A stretch of DNA of 64,000 nt from Platerodrilus igneus (GCA_036346225.1 JARFIW010000003.1:8832001-8896000); one strand, 5' to 3'. Positions 1 to 12,386 are shown, counted from the stretch's first letter. Notes: generated from the sequence alone by a model not told the origin. Numbers and translations are program-made.

Positions 1-303
1 TTGTACACCACCATTCATCTAAAATTGTTTCAGGGCTTTTCCGGAACACATCTATGTATATCTAAATCTTGTTTTGTGTATCCAATCACGTTTACTAATA
101 ACACTTGATTTACTCACTTCCGAAAAATAGCAAAGCAATTCATAATTCGTTCACGCTATACAAAGCTGCATACTTCAATGTATTTATTTATCGCTACTAC
201 TTTAGATAATTGGTACAGTAATACCCGCAAATATAACTAGACTTTGTTACCTTCATTTATCTTCTCACAGTGTACTAATAACTTTTAGTGTAGCACGTAA
301 TCA

Positions 304-599
304 TTACATGTGATTTTCCAATGCTCCACCCGAAGGTACTACACTGGCCAGGAAGCGAGTTTTTGTTACCTGGAAAATTTTGAATTTTGCCGAACCCTTG
401 CTGTTCCAAGCAAGGTAGGGATCTTTAACGTGCGTGACAACACTCACACACGGGACCTCCATTTTACCTCTCATCCGAACGAGGGTGTATTTTTGTGAAA
501 AATGCTCGCCTAACATTTTTCAAGCGGACCGTGTCGGGATTCGAACCCGGGACCTTGGGCGTAGTAGTCACACACATACCACTACGCCACGGAGCCACC
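304..599 (-). mobile_element. tRNA-derived SINE, full length with 14-bp target duplication
   Basis: A short non-coding retroposon of 296 bp. Read on the minus strand it begins with a tRNA-like head (box A TGGCGTAGTGG and box B GGTTCGAATCC, about 599-525) and runs into an unrelated body ending near 304. It is flanked by an exact 14-bp direct repeat, GTAGCACGTAATCA, at 290-303 and 600-613, the mark of target-primed insertion. A second, truncated copy lies at 6954-7205, so it is a genomic family. Such elements depend on a LINE partner, which cannot be identified here. Short open frames on both strands of the body are incidental. Confidence 0.85.
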
Positions 600-1797
600 G
601 TAGCACGTAATCACCACGTATTCTACTTACAATATCAAATAATCAAAAAGATAACGAGCAAAACTGTTTAAAGTATCGAAATAATTCAAAAATCTAAGAG
701 AGCGAAACACCTATAAACACGGGTTTATATAATGGCTTGCCTGCCCGTCGGTTTTGTCCTACAACGGACAATTTTTAGAATTTCGCATTCTACGTTCCCT
801 TTTTCGACAGTCCGGCACAGCTATTCTACTAAATTTGCACACGTCTAAGTTGAAAATCTAAGAATTTTCCACACGCCTCGCAACGTCTGAGAACAACTAA
901 CTAATTTTATACAGAAATCGTTATGTTTAAACCTCTCATGTTTGCATCTTATTACAACCAATCGTAGCCCTAGTGACGCTACACAAATCACGCCTTTAAT
1001 TATTAATGTCTCTACTTGACGCATTTTATCCTTCCTTTTCTACCTTGGTCTGAGTGGTACAAATCGATATTCTGTACTATCTGCTATTTTAAATCCACGT
1101 GGGTTCCTACGTCAGTAGAATAACCAAACATCCGACCGTTTCCAATATACGTAGAATCTGCATGTTTATCTATTCAAATTTATTAGAACTTTGACATTTA
1201 AAAGTTTGCATGTGTGTGTTCCTAATTAACGTTTTAATATAATTCTCAGAGCTTTTATTTCATGGTATTTTAACCTTGGATTTTCACAGGCTTTTATGCT
1301 TATTATATTATTAATAATGGTTCAATTAACTCCAACTAAAATAATAATGAATGGCATTGACTTCTACCTTTTAATTTTTAGCGAATACGAGCTAAATATT
1401 AATTATTATTTGTACACTTTGTTTAATACCCATTACTTAAAAATTGAATTAATCAATATAAATTTTGCACGTAATTTCTATTTGTTTTTGTACTTGGAAC
1501 AATTAAATTACAACAAGTTGAGCATTTTAATTCTGCTTCTTTTTATAGAAAGCGTCTAGAGAATAATTTAAATCCCTTATTTTTAATGAAACGAATAAAT
1601 TTTTATGCTCTACGGTTTTAATAACGCGTATTATCTAATAAAATTCTATACAAACCCTACATTCTAATTGAATGATTTAAATCTTCACACTAGGCATTTT
1701 AATTACGCGTACTTTTTCCCAAAGCTTCCTTATACACGGTGATTAAAATAATTTGATGTCGTTAATTAATTTTCTACCCTGGTCTAAATTTGAGTAA

Positions 1798-1805
1798 TAT
1801 ATATA

Positions 1806-1841
<36 letters not shown>
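1798..1841. repeat. (TA)n microsatellite
   Basis: About 44 bp of nearly pure TA dinucleotides. Confidence 0.95.
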
Positions 1842-1843
<2 letters not shown>

Positions 1844-1973
1844 ATTACTAAGATGTATCCGTAAAGAAATTTTTATGAAAATAATAAAAGCATATTTACG
1901 AATACAAATCGGGCTAATAGTTGTATAACCATTAACAAAACAATAACCCCATTACGTCATAAGAGAAAGAAAC

Positions 1974-2019
1974 ATCCACTGACCGGTTTCGGATATCTTG
2001 GAGTTTCGTCAGAGTAAAC
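1974..2019 (-). ncRNA. hammerhead-ribozyme-like motif, stem II degraded
   Basis: On the minus strand the order of conserved blocks matches a type I hammerhead: a stem I strand, CTGACGA (core CUGANGA), a stem II region, GAAA, a tiny palindromic stem III (CCGG) and the cleavage triplet GTC. The seven bases before the core (GTTTACT) pair with the seven after the cleavage site (AGTGGAT), counting three G-U pairs. Stem II does not pair well, so this is probably a relic. Hammerheads with minimal palindromic stem III are known from Penelope-like elements and retrozymes and act as dimers. No associated ORF was found nearby. Confidence 0.4.
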
Positions 2020-4416
2020 TAGTTTCTAGCCATCTTATTCAGTAATCGAAGCTATTGCAATGTACTTTGTACTATGGTAAAAGAAAACAATAGCGCCATC
2101 GGGTAAAAAAATTCTACGTAATACCCAAAGAAGAAAATCTATCTTCATTACCATGTTCCGACAGTTTGAGTAAAGTAAGTTTAATTTCTACACCTTGTAC
2201 CCCTACTTGTGCAATGAGCAACCGGAAAAGCTTAACAACTGACTTAGACGTAATTCTTCCTGTTGTAGATCATCAACGCGACGCAAAAAAGAAATAGGAA
2301 TTTTTAAAGCTTGACCATACGTCTCGTTGCTGCCCAACAACTAGTTATAGTTGACATCTGAGGGATCACACGGCACAGCACACCAACATCGTTTCCTGGA
2401 AAACCAAGTGAATCAAATTCAGAAGTAACGGTGAACAGAGTAACTCTTCACTTTCCTTGACCAATAGCTAGTAGCAAATCATTGTCTGACCTAGGATATA
2501 TGTCTATACATATTACGTAGTAATGGGTTGAATTAGTTGAAAATAATTTAGCGCCAATTGCCGTAAATAACTTCGATATTGGAAAAATTCCATTTCTTGA
2601 ACTAACGGCTACCTACAAACTAATTTCAGAATCCCATGTTATAAATTTACTAGTGATTTTCATAAAAATATCTCTTAATTTGAACCCGTACAAGTCATTA
2701 CATGAACCTATAATAAAAGTTCGTCAGCGAATCCGATTAATAGCTCATACTAGAAATTTAAAGCCAACAACAACTGAAAATGGAAAACCCATTTGATAAA
2801 ATACGTAACTAAAGGATTATAATATTTTCGAAAGAAATGTTTTAACAATCGAAAACGACGTTTATAAACGTATTTAATATTTAAGGAAAATGTCAGATTT
2901 AATACAATACTGAAAGAGTAAATTTGCTATATTTAAATTATAATTGTATGTACTAATAAACCCTACAGGGTGTTGAATAGGCAATTATTTCAATTTATAG
3001 GGAAGTTGAAAACGCTCAACAACTTCGCACATGACCGTGGCTACAGTAGCAATATGTAATTTTAAATTAAATATGTGCCAAATTATTTAGTTACAGGGAC
3101 AGAACGTTACAAAAAATTAGAATCATTATCATGTTAATAATACAAAACAAAAATTTTTGCGAGGACAAACTAGGAGTGTATAATGTCAACCTATAAGAAA
3201 CGCGCGTGCGGTGAATGAAGACATCGCAGTAACTACTATAACGGGAAAGTTTGAGGATCCTACTAATAAGCAATAAAACACATTTACTCGAAAAATTTTC
3301 AATAGGCTATTTATTTTCTAAAAGTTGGGAAGTTATAGCCATAACATCTAAACACCCCCATGTTACTTACATGGCAAGTCTTCCCATTTAGGGAAACAAC
3401 GCCCACTGGTACGTGCTGAATTGATGTTACGTTTCAGAATTAATTTTGCTCTACAAGAAAACGGAGTAACGTAACAGTAAATTAGTCCAGCGGCTAGCTT
3501 ACAGTGGTGGAGGGTAGAGTCTATATAAGCAAATATACTACTTTTAAGAGTATATAAATCCTTACAGTTTTACTAAATCCATTTCCGCTTACCTTGAAGG
3601 GTCTTTAAACTCCTTTTGTCTATGTAAAGATTTTGAGCCCCAACACGCCTGAAAAGAATCAACACGTATAATGCCTACCCAGAAGGTGAGTGTTTTGGGT
3701 AACGGTATAGGGGTCATTACTGCTGTTAGAAGTTGTTGGTGTCGCAATTACACCCTTCTTTTCTACTAGTTTAAAGTAAATACAAATAAAAAAAGTTCCA
3801 CGTCTTGCATACCTAACCTATATTGCAATATTGCTATAACGGAAATAAGAACGTAGTAAAACAAAGATCTACCCCTAATTGGCCAAATATGCTTTTAGCT
3901 AACTAATTCTTAACACTATCAATGCTAAAAATTTAACCAATTTGATTTTTCCGTACTATTTTGGCACTACAATAATGAACATCATCATATGATAATTGTG
4001 TTTACAATACGCTTCAAATAAGCGTGCACTAGCGTGAATAGCCGTTCCGAATTAACCTGCACCTCGACGAAGTTCTAGATTACTAGAACGGGTGGAACGG
4101 CTTAAGTGTTCCAATAAACTAAAGAGCCGAACCAAAAGTTTTACCAAATTGGTGGGGTCTTTGGTGAGGAACCAGACTGAGGCACGTCTCCAAACGAGGG
4201 CTGCAGCTCCTTTGGTACTTAGAGTGGCAGAGACCATAGAGGTCGGTATGGCATTCTAAGACACACTACTGCCATGTGGAAGGCAGCGGGAAACCACCAC
4301 ATTATTTCCCAAACACACAGCGTAACTAAATTGTAATAAACATGATGTCATTCTCTGGGGTAAAAGATTCCTGAGTTAAAATAGTCCCGCATTCGAATCT
4401 CCGGGAAGGGATTACT

Positions 4417-4758
4417 GTGGTAGGTGAGATTAGGGAAAGAGTGGTAGTAGGTTTTTTTGATTTAGGTACGAGAAACGACATGGAAAATAGGCTGGTAGAA
4501 TTTTACGACAAGAACAACTTAATCAACACAAATACATTATTTCAACATCATGCTAGAAGACGATACACGTGGAAGATGCCAGGAGATATAGGAAGATATC
4601 CAATAGATTACATTATTGTTAGACAACGGTTTAAAAATCAAGTAAAAGACTGTAAAAGCTACCCGGAAGCAGATTTAGACACTGACCACAACATCGTAAT
4701 TATAAAGGCCGTTCTTAAATTTGACAAAAAGAAACGGAAAAAGGCACTTTATCTTTGA
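4417..4758 (+). pseudogene. LINE endonuclease C-terminal fragment (copy A)
   Basis: A 113-codon open stretch encoding the end of an apurinic-like (exonuclease-endonuclease-phosphatase fold) LINE endonuclease, which nicks target DNA to prime reverse transcription. The C-terminal landmarks are visible: RRRYTWKMPG around residue 48, PIDYIIVRQRF around 62 and the terminal catalytic DTDHNIVI near 88, which supplies the D-H pair. The N-terminal half, with the asparagine and glutamate metal-binding residues, is deleted, so no activity is expected. The ATG is incidental. Basic coding sequence continues out of frame to about 5290. Confidence 0.7.
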
Positions 4759-5295
4759 GAAACTAAAAGATAAAAATATCCACGAAATATTTGAAAAAAG
4801 TCAAAGAAATTGCTGAAAGATATCGGGAAAGTTTCTGATACTAAGGAAGTCGAAATAGAATTCAATAACATTAAATCTAGCGTAGACATGGAGGCCAGAG
4901 ATATTCTGGAGTATATACAAAACGTAAATAAAGAACCATTGCTAACAAAGGATATCCTGAATTTAACGGAAAATACAAAAATAGATCGGACAAAACAGGA
5001 AACCTAGGTACAAAGCCATAAAATGGGAAATTATTCGCAAATGCAGGAAAGCTAAAGAACAATGGATTGATAAAAAGTGCAAAGCGGTACAAACTAAGAT
5101 AGAAATGGGAAAGACAGACAAAGCATACAATTAGAATAAATTTTAGGGATATAAAACCACGTAGCAAAAATATAAGGAACGATCCGGGAGGAAACGTCAT
5201 TATAGAAAATGTAGCGAAAGTGGTTAGATGGCAAGAATATATAGAGAATTTGTATGCAGGAGAGGAACTAACAGCATTAGAACAAGAATCAGACA

Positions 5296-6429
5296 TTGAA
5301 GATGATGACGGAATATCCTATACTTAGAGACGAGGTTGAATTAGCATTAAGTGGTCTGAAGAACGGTAAGGCGCCGGGTACAGATAAGGTGCAAGCAGAA
5401 ACTGTAAAAGCCGCTGGACAAGCAGTAATAGAACGTCTCTTCCAACTTGTAAGCTATATGTATGAGACAGACGAGATGCTCAAAGATTTCAAACGTAACA
5501 TCATAGTAGCTATACCAAAAAAGAAATGCGCGGATAGATGTGAAAATTTTCAAACAATAAGTTTGACAGCACACGTGTCAAAAAAATTAACCAGAATTGT
5601 ACAAAAACGAATGGAAAAAGGAGTTGAATAAATACTAGGAAAAGATCAATTTGGGTTTTTGCAAAACAGGTGAACACGCGAGACCATTTTAGCTCTGAAG
5701 GTGATAATGGAGAAAACAGTCGAAAAGGGGAAAGCGTGTATATAGAGTTTGTAGATCTGGATACTCAAAAAGATTGGAATGAGTTTTAGGGATAGACGAA
5801 TAATACATAGCTTATACAAAGAGCAAGCCGCTGTAATAGAATTAGGGCGGGAACGTAAAGAAATAATTATTAGAGAAGGGGTGAGACAGGAATGTGCCTT
5901 ATTCCCATTAATTTTTAACTTGTACATTGAAGAGGCAATGAATACTGTCAAATTTAGGAAGACATTTGGCATTACTATGCAGGGACAAAAGATTAATATG
6001 CTTAGATTTGCAGATGATATAGCGGTATTAGCATCTAGCAAAGAAAAGTTAGAAACTGCTATTAATGAAATGGAAACGGTTCTAACATAGAAATACGGTA
6101 TGAAAATTAACAAAAATAAAACTAAAGTTCTAGTATGCAAAGGAGAAGAAGATAAATTAAAAACAAGTATACAAATAGGTAACGAGAACTTACTAGAGGT
6201 TAAGGTTAAGAAATACGGTATGAAAACTAACAAAAATAAAACTAAAGTTCTAGTATGCAAAGGAGAAGAAAATAAATCAAAAACAAGTATACAAATAGGT
6301 AACGAGAACTTACTAGAGGTTAAGGATTTCTTCTACCTAGGAAACCAAATAAAGCAAGATAGAATAAGCATAAAAGATATAAAACAAAAATTAGCACAAG
6401 GTCGTGCTACATTTAACAAGAAAAAGTAA
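5296..6429 (+). pseudogene. LINE reverse transcriptase, broken (copy A)
   Basis: Reverse transcriptase of the RTE-like LINE, in three open pieces (5296-5631, 5779-6090, 6100-6429) separated by stops and frameshifts. Piece one carries the fingers region with LKNGKAPGTDKVQAE and VAIPKK. Piece two has GVRQECALFPLIFNLY and the palm box LRFADDIAVLA near 6001, with both catalytic aspartates kept. Piece three is the post-palm segment and contains a 120-bp in-frame duplication. The block just after 5631 (DQFGF) is also recognisable. Nonfunctional. Confidence 0.8.
6091..6325 (+). repeat. 120-bp in-frame tandem duplication in the LINE RT frame
   Basis: A unit starting AAATACGGTATGAAAA at 6091 is repeated at 6211 with only a few differences; the second copy diverges at about 6326. 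The period is exactly 120 bp (40 codons), so the frame is kept across both units. It covers the segment just downstream of the RT palm box. Confidence 0.9.
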
Positions 6430-6953
6430 CTACTGTGTTCAAAGACAACAAACATAGAAACAAAGAAAAAGGTAGAGGCCTTTTAAATGTGGCGCTACAG
6501 ACGTATGATGAAGATATAATGGACAGACAAAGTTAAGAACAAAAAGGTACTAGAATGGTAGGGGAAGAAAGAAATATGTGGAAAACAGTAAAAAAGTAAG
6601 GGAGAAAAAATGATAGGCCACATACTAGGACATGAGGGAATATTGCGGAATATATTAGAAACAGATATGAAAAAAGAGAAGTAGAGTTAGGCCTAGCGTA
6701 GACTATTTCAAACAGATAGTGGAAGATGTAGGACGTGGGAATTTCAGGAAAATGTGTATGCTAGTTTAGAATAGAAATCAATGGAGGTACCGATCCATCC
6801 AATCCCAAGATGGAAACTAATGGTCCTTCAATATTCTCAACTAATGTTAATTGTGCAAAAGGAGTTATTGGAAAACTATTAATTCGGCAAATGTCTAAGT
6901 GTTGGGTGGTTATTGGCAGCCACAGGCTGCTTACCCTCTTTCGCATACCCTAG

Positions 6954-7205
6954 ATGTGATTTTCCAATACTGCACCCGAAGGTTCTACATTGACTAGGAA
7001 GCAAGTTTTTTTTTACCGGCAAAATTTTGAATTTTGCCGAACCTTTGCTGTTCCAAGCAAGGTAGGAATTTTTAACGTGCGCGACAACACTCACACACGG
7101 GACCTCCATTGTGCCTCTTATCCGTACAAGAGCGCATTTTTGTGAAAAATGCTTCCCTAACATTTTTCAAGCGGGCCATGTCGGGATTCAAACCCGGGAT
7201 CTTGG
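6954..7205 (-). mobile_element. SINE copy 2, 5'-truncated
   Basis: The same family as the SINE at 304-599. Homology starts at the 3' end of the body (6954) and runs to about 7205, just past box B (GGGATTCAAACCCGGG), so the box A part of the tRNA head is missing. No clear flanking duplication was found. It lies between two RTE-like LINE 3' segments. Confidence 0.75.
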
Positions 7206-7309
7206 AGGTACCCCTTCCCATACCACTGAAAATCGGTGAAATAGGGTATATAATTGTAAAACGATAGAAGCTGACCGAACTGTATATAACAAGAAAGAAC
7301 AGGGGCTAT

Positions 7310-7785
7310 GTTCAAAGACAACAAACACAGAAACACGAAGAAAATTGTTCAAAGCATATGTGTGGGGCACAGCACAGTAAGTCTATGAAATAGGGGCAGT
7401 AGGAAAAGCAGACAGAAAGAGGTAGAAGCCTTCTGGAATGTTGTCCTTCATATGTATGAGGATGATAGCATGGATAGACAGAGTTAATAACAAATAGGTG
7501 ACAGAAATAGTAGAGGAATAATGATATCTGCGGAAAACAAAAAAAATTGGAGAAATATAAGGGTACGATACGTTTAAAAGCATTTTTGGGGAATAGTACG
7601 GGATATATTACAAGCAGAGATAGGAAAAAAAGAAATAGAGGTAGGCCGAGATCAGACTTTTGCACGCAGATAGTGATAGATGCAGACTGTGCAAATTTCA
7701 GGAAAATGCGTAGATTATTTCAGAATAGGAAACAATGAAGGTACGTGTCTAACCAGTTCCAGGACTGAAAACCTAATGCTGATGA
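7310..7785 (+). mobile_element. RTE-like LINE copy B, 3' fragment
   Basis: This matches the 3' region of copy A (about 6436-6830) and includes about 65 bp that copy A lacks. A short open stretch (7547-7738) encodes a basic C-terminal tail with RGRPR. The fragment begins inside the ORF and ends with the family's 3' end (GGAAACAATGAAGGTACG, then an untranslated tail). It is 5'-truncated, as is usual for LINEs, and has stops and frameshifts. Confidence 0.65.
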
Positions 7786-7789
7786 ACGT

Positions 7790-10107
7790 GAATAGTCTTT
7801 AATAATAATCTTTACGCATTATTATTAGTATCATAATACCAAAGAAACAAGCAGCAAGTGATGGTCGTAAGCAGTATAACAAATATTTCAATGATTTATA
7901 TTTACCTTTTTCACTCTAAACACCATTGAAGTTCAAAACAGGATTCGCTTCTGGTATTAAATCCAACTGTTGATATTGATAGAAACTCCCTCACACTGGT
8001 AGCTCGTGCGTTAACTACTGGTATGCATATCTGCAATTATTTTTACGTCTGAAATTCCGTTTCTTCACAAACAGCGTCAACGTATGATACGTCACGTTAA
8101 CTACCGTACCTGCTTTCAACGTCCGATCATTGTGTGTCAATTAAATTTATAAGCCCTGGTCAGGTGTTTAATCGTTAATAATTTAATCTGATTGGTCCCC
8201 TCTTTTACTATCTGTGGGTTTTATAAGTTGTACGTACCAGACACATTGCATACTATTTCCGTTTCTATGAGATTGTGCGTCTAAACTATCTTAATGTCAA
8301 GGTCAATGTTGTTCTGACCGTATGAATCGTCATTCTGTTCTCACGTTTTTACATGCAAAACCTAAATCTGCGGCATTCGTCGTATGAATGGCATTAATAT
8401 TATGACTGTGCTTTATGGGTATATGGCTTTTGCAGTGCATTGGTTCGATCCCATTGTTAATGGTTCCATGATCCCAAGTGAATTTGTACAAATAATTTTA
8501 ATATCCGTTTATTTTCCGATTGTCTATCTCAATTTTTCTGTTTTCGATATTAATTACAGTTTGTATTTAATAAACTGGGTGCTTTACTATTTTAATTCTT
8601 TCATCCTCATTTAATATTATAATAAAGTAGCAATAGAGGTTCCAAATTTTTCAGGCCGATTCCATGCTAGACGCTTATTTAAGTAATTGAAATTAAACTC
8701 ATGTCTACTACTCAATGTATGCGTAACTAATATGCTAGAGTTACATCCTTTCTACACCTAAAACTTGAAAAATGGAAAAGTGTGCAAAATAAATAATGAT
8801 TTCCTTAAGTAAGAAACAGTGCTGGATTTAGAGTCCTTCAACTAACTAGCTCTATATAAAAGATTATTGTGGATTCAAATTTTGAGATTTAAACTACAAC
8901 CATTAAACGCTACCCGCTTATCAGTAGAATAAAAATAAAGTAAAAACGACGCAACATACTGAAGGGATTGAACATCAACGGAAACTTTTTGCTCTATCGC
9001 ATGGATCCTTCTGAATGACAGTAGCATGCATATACTGCATCTACTGTCTAAATTAAAACCGAAAATGTAATTGAAATTACACAGTAATATACGCTTTAGC
9101 TTTAAATAATTATATGTGGAAATATGAACGTCACGACTATAGAGTTTTCTAGGGACTAGGTTAGTGAACTGTTTAATAAATTCTTAATTGTATTACCTAT
9201 ATGAAACATTGAAAGCTTTGCATTGGATGCTTTTGTCTCGGCAGACATCATTCAATACTATAAAATAATCAAACGAACGAATAACTTAAAACAGAATAAA
9301 TAGCCAAGCGGAATCGTTCCGTTTTCGAGTAATTACATTATACAGTCTGTATTCGTCCGAACAGCTTATGCGAAAGCAATTTGTAAATCAACGTCGATGC
9401 TTAATTAAAGCTATCTCTACTGGAAAATATAAAGCTTCTAACAAATTTCAAAGAGAACGTAAATTGCTAATATATTTGTATATATCTATTGTGAAATCTT
9501 TCTCTGAAGGTTATATAGGCTTTTTGCTATTTATTTGAATTCAAATGTATTCCTAAACGGCGTGCAATTGAAGACATGGCTTTGAATAGATATTGTGGAA
9601 ATTGAAATACATACATAAAGAAATATACGTTGAAGTTGTATTAGATTTCATGATTGAAATAGTAATGATGCTATCTGCCTACTTGCATTAAAAAATACTT
9701 ATATAATCCGTTTTTTTGTTTACCCCCAACTTAGTTACTAATTTGTGGTTAAGTTTGTAATGAATGTCACTTTAATTAATTTAGGTTAAGTTTGTATTTA
9801 TGAATTAGTCGCGATAGAAATATTATAACATTTAAATTAAAGACATAGCCTTTTTTATTTTGACAAATCGCTAAAATAGGGTGGCACGTATGGACATTTT
9901 AAACTTCCCGCCTCTGCATAGCGATTAAAATGTGTTACTTTAAGAAGTAGCTTCCCTGGTAGTTTCATGCTGCTTGGCCACTGGAGGCTACTCAATATGA
10001 GCTGGTCTCTGCAGAACTACCAACCAACCATCTGCAACAGGAAAAAAACAAACGTGAAACACTTTCAGGAATAAGCAAGAAATAAATAACCACCAACCAG
10101 CCACTAA
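7790..10107. other. noncoding DNA
   Basis: I see no supported gene. The longest frame (8384-8614) is hydrophobic and AT-driven with no recognisable domain. No terminal repeats or clear element boundaries were found before the Harbinger terminus at 10108. Confidence 0.55.
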
Positions 10108-10338
10108 GGGCCGATTTTTCAATCAAGGTTCAAAACATCGTTTAACTGAGCTGATTTCGTGGCGAGTTTTTCAATATTATTTACTGTCAAATTCTCATGA
10201 ACCATTATTTCTTGTTGCTTATATAAAGTTGGCAATAAACGTGATCCTGACGCTAATTTCAGTACGTAGTTTTACTGTCAAATTGCTGTTGATGTCCTGT
10301 TTGGTACAATATGAAATCTGGAGGTTTATTTACAACTA

Positions 10339-11459
10339 ATGGATTCTGCAAAGAAAGCACCGAATTTTAGTGCCTCTGAAGAGCTGTTATTGGTTATTTA
10401 AATTGTGTAAATATGTTGCATAGTACTTTCAACATTTAATTATGGGTATCATTGGTGGTCAAATACAAAAACGCCATTGAAAACAAAAAAACCCGATGCT
10501 GTCACTTCCCAAACTAAAATGGAAGCGTGGGTCAACCTTGCCACAGAGTACAATGCGTATACAAATACCTTTCGTGACTTTACTACCCTCAAGCTAAATT
10601 ATGAAAATCAAAAAAGCCAACAAAATGATTTTTGCAGAAGAGAAATGTTACATCGGAGGTACTGGTGTGGGGCCTACCAACTAAAATAATGGTGACAGAA
10701 ATTGACAATTCTATCAAGGAAATATTAGGAACTCAAGTAGTAGGCATGCAGCTGTGAAGGATACATCATTGCCAGGTGTTAATTAACAAGTTGAATGAAA
10801 ATATAAACTAATATGTATTTATATTTATAGAATAAATTGATCTTTTTAACGAAGAGGATGTTGATACTTTTAAAATTGTGCAGCAGAATAAAGGCAAGTG
10901 CTACATCATCTAGTGTAACTTATCGAAGCAGCAACTACCGGTTTTCTAGAAATGTATTGTACAATAAAATAATATTTAGATGTAGATATTTTCATTACTA
11001 TTACCGTCCAAGTTTAGGAGCACACTGATTAACACATAAATATAAATTTTTAGCATAATTCACTAGTACTGCTTCCCATATCGTTGTGGAAAAATTCACA
11101 AGCACTGCTGCTGCCGATTGGAGAACACATACTTCTGTTCGATTAAAACAGTCTCGCAGTCGACCATTATTAACTCAGGTTTCTGAGCATTGTCAGGGTA
11201 ATATTCAAAATGTTTAAAATATTTTATAAGTATGTTTTCTTTTAGACTCAATAGGAAGTGAACAAAGAGCAGGAGATTCAAAGAAACCTTCGAAACTTCA
11301 CATAGGTAGAACCATTTGTGAAAGGGTAGGAGAGGCAAAAACAATTGTAGAAGAAGAGAGCGAAAGGAAACGTGAAGAGCATAACCTTCACATGGTGTTT
11401 TTGAAACAGGAACAAGATGTAGAATTGCTGTTATTAAAGAATGAACTTAATAAAAAATA
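10339..11459 (+). pseudogene. Harbinger Myb/SANT-like DNA-binding protein, broken
   Basis: The accessory gene of the Harbinger element, whose family role is binding the transposon ends and bringing in the transposase. The likely start is ATG at 10339 (MDSAKK...FSASEELLL), with a stop soon after. The Myb/SANT-like trihelix region is readable in pieces around 10460-10620 (KNAIENKK, then KMEAWVNLATEYNA and TLKLNYENQK). The C-terminal coiled coil ends at 11459 (QEQDVELLLLKNELNKK). Several frameshifts and stops make it a pseudogene. The Polinton lies 77 bp past the stop. Confidence 0.7.
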
Positions 11460-11635
11460 ATTATAAAATACGTTTATTTCAAATACTAGTAAATAAGAGT
11501 TTATACAATTTAGATTAATAAAAATTCAATAAAGGTATGTCAGTAGGTATGGGGTCACTTGAGACTGGGAAAATTTTGAAGACCGTGGGAAAATTCCTAT
11601 GAAGGGCGTGGTCCTTTGATGTTTGCCGCTTCCGG

Positions 11636-11890
11636 TGGGCCATACTCCCAAAATTTTTGGGGGTCCTAGTAATTTTTAGGGGTTAGGGGTGGGCCATACT
11701 CCCAAAATTTTTGGGGGTCCTAGTAATTTTTTGGGGTTAGGGTGGGCTATACTCCTAAATTTTGGGGGTGGGGTATACCCCCAAATTTTTTTGGAGGCGG
11801 GCCATACACCAAATTCTTTGGGGTCCTAGTAATATTTGGGGGTTAGGCTGGGCCATACTCGTAAATTCTTTGGGGGTCCAAGTAATTTTA
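11636..11890 (+). repeat. subterminal tandem repeats, left arm
   Basis: About five degenerate units of roughly 53 bp, each containing GGGCCATACTCCCAAAATT followed by TTTGGGGGTCCTAGTAATT and a GGGGTTAGG tail. They begin about 95 bp from the element end. Subterminal repeats are common in Polinton TIRs and may bind replication or integration proteins. Confidence 0.85.
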
Positions 11891-11937
11891 CCTCCGCTGA
11901 CGTCACAGCTACACACAGCTCTTGCAGAAAAAAAAGG

Positions 11938-12008
11938 TTGACTGAAGCGCGATTCGAACTCGGACCGCCTGCATGCAAAGCAAGTGCTCTAACCACTAGG
12001 CCACAGAG
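11938..12008 (-). tRNA. tRNA-Ala(TGC)-like sequence in the left arm, probably a pseudogene
   Basis: On the minus strand: perfect box A (TGGCCTAGTGG), an anticodon stem-loop CTTGC-TTTGCAT-GCAGG giving anticodon TGC, and a box B-like GAGTTCGAATCGC. The T stem pairs at only about three of five positions and the acceptor stem poorly, so a working tRNA is doubtful. It could serve as a polymerase III promoter or be a captured tRNA/SINE head. The same sequence is in the right arm. Confidence 0.5.
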
Positions 12009-12351
12009 TTTATCGATATAAATACATTCACTCTCTTAGTAATGCAGTACGAGCGCATAAACAATTTAATTTATTTTTGAATATTAGCATAAAAAAAAGT
12101 GTGTCTAGTTCTAATTTAAATATATAAAAACCTTTTGGGTGAAATTCGCATGACTAACAATGCGATTGTACTTATTCTGGGTACAGCCATTTTAATTACA
12201 TCCGTATATTGACGTATTTAACTACGTATTTAACTACTAGCTACGTAATATTAATAATGATTGCGTCACCGGACCGCATAGTCGGTGACAGACAAGTTCA
12301 TACAGGTTCCGCACTATGATCACGTGATTTGTTTTTCCTGTGTACATAAAC

Positions 12352-12386
12352 TATAAAAGAGAACATCTTGCGATCGCTTGATCAGT
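12352..12386 (+). promoter_or_regulatory. PolB promoter, left arm: TATA box and arthropod initiator
   Basis: TATAAAAG at 12352-12359 lies about 30 bp before TCAGT at 12382-12386, the arthropod initiator consensus. The expected start is near 12384, giving a 75-nt leader to the ATG at 12459. Both elements are unchanged in the right arm. Confidence 0.65.

Larger units (their letters stand above)
614..4040. other. AT-rich noncoding DNA
   Basis: I see no gene here. Open frames are short, AT-driven and without recognisable motifs. It contains a TA microsatellite at 1798-1841 and a hammerhead-like motif at 1974-2019, described separately. Confidence 0.6.
4043..6830 (+). mobile_element. RTE-like LINE copy A, decayed and internally deleted
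   Basis: A non-LTR retrotransposon relic. Its 5' segment (about 4043-4400) is also found at 42440-42745 (minus), 43447-43800 and 51910-52250, all beginning at nearly the same point, so this is the family's 5' end. Endonuclease C-terminus, reverse transcriptase and a decayed C-terminal region follow in broken frames. The endonuclease N-terminus is missing: compared with copy D, about 430 bp are deleted near 4417. The endonuclease end (Y-T-W, DYIIVR, DTDHNIVI) and the RT box FADDIA resemble RTE-clade elements, but clade assignment is by eye. Confidence 0.75.

Noticed and set aside
304..516. A 70-codon minus-strand frame in the SINE, with a similar one at 6879-7163
   Set aside because: Both lie in the body of a tRNA-derived SINE; the similarity reflects the repeat, not a protein family.
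8384..8614. A hydrophobic 76-codon frame
   Set aside because: AT-driven composition, no motif, and no supporting neighbours.
11938..12008. Functional tRNA-Ala gene
   Set aside because: The anticodon arm is good but T and acceptor stems pair poorly; listed only as tRNA-like.
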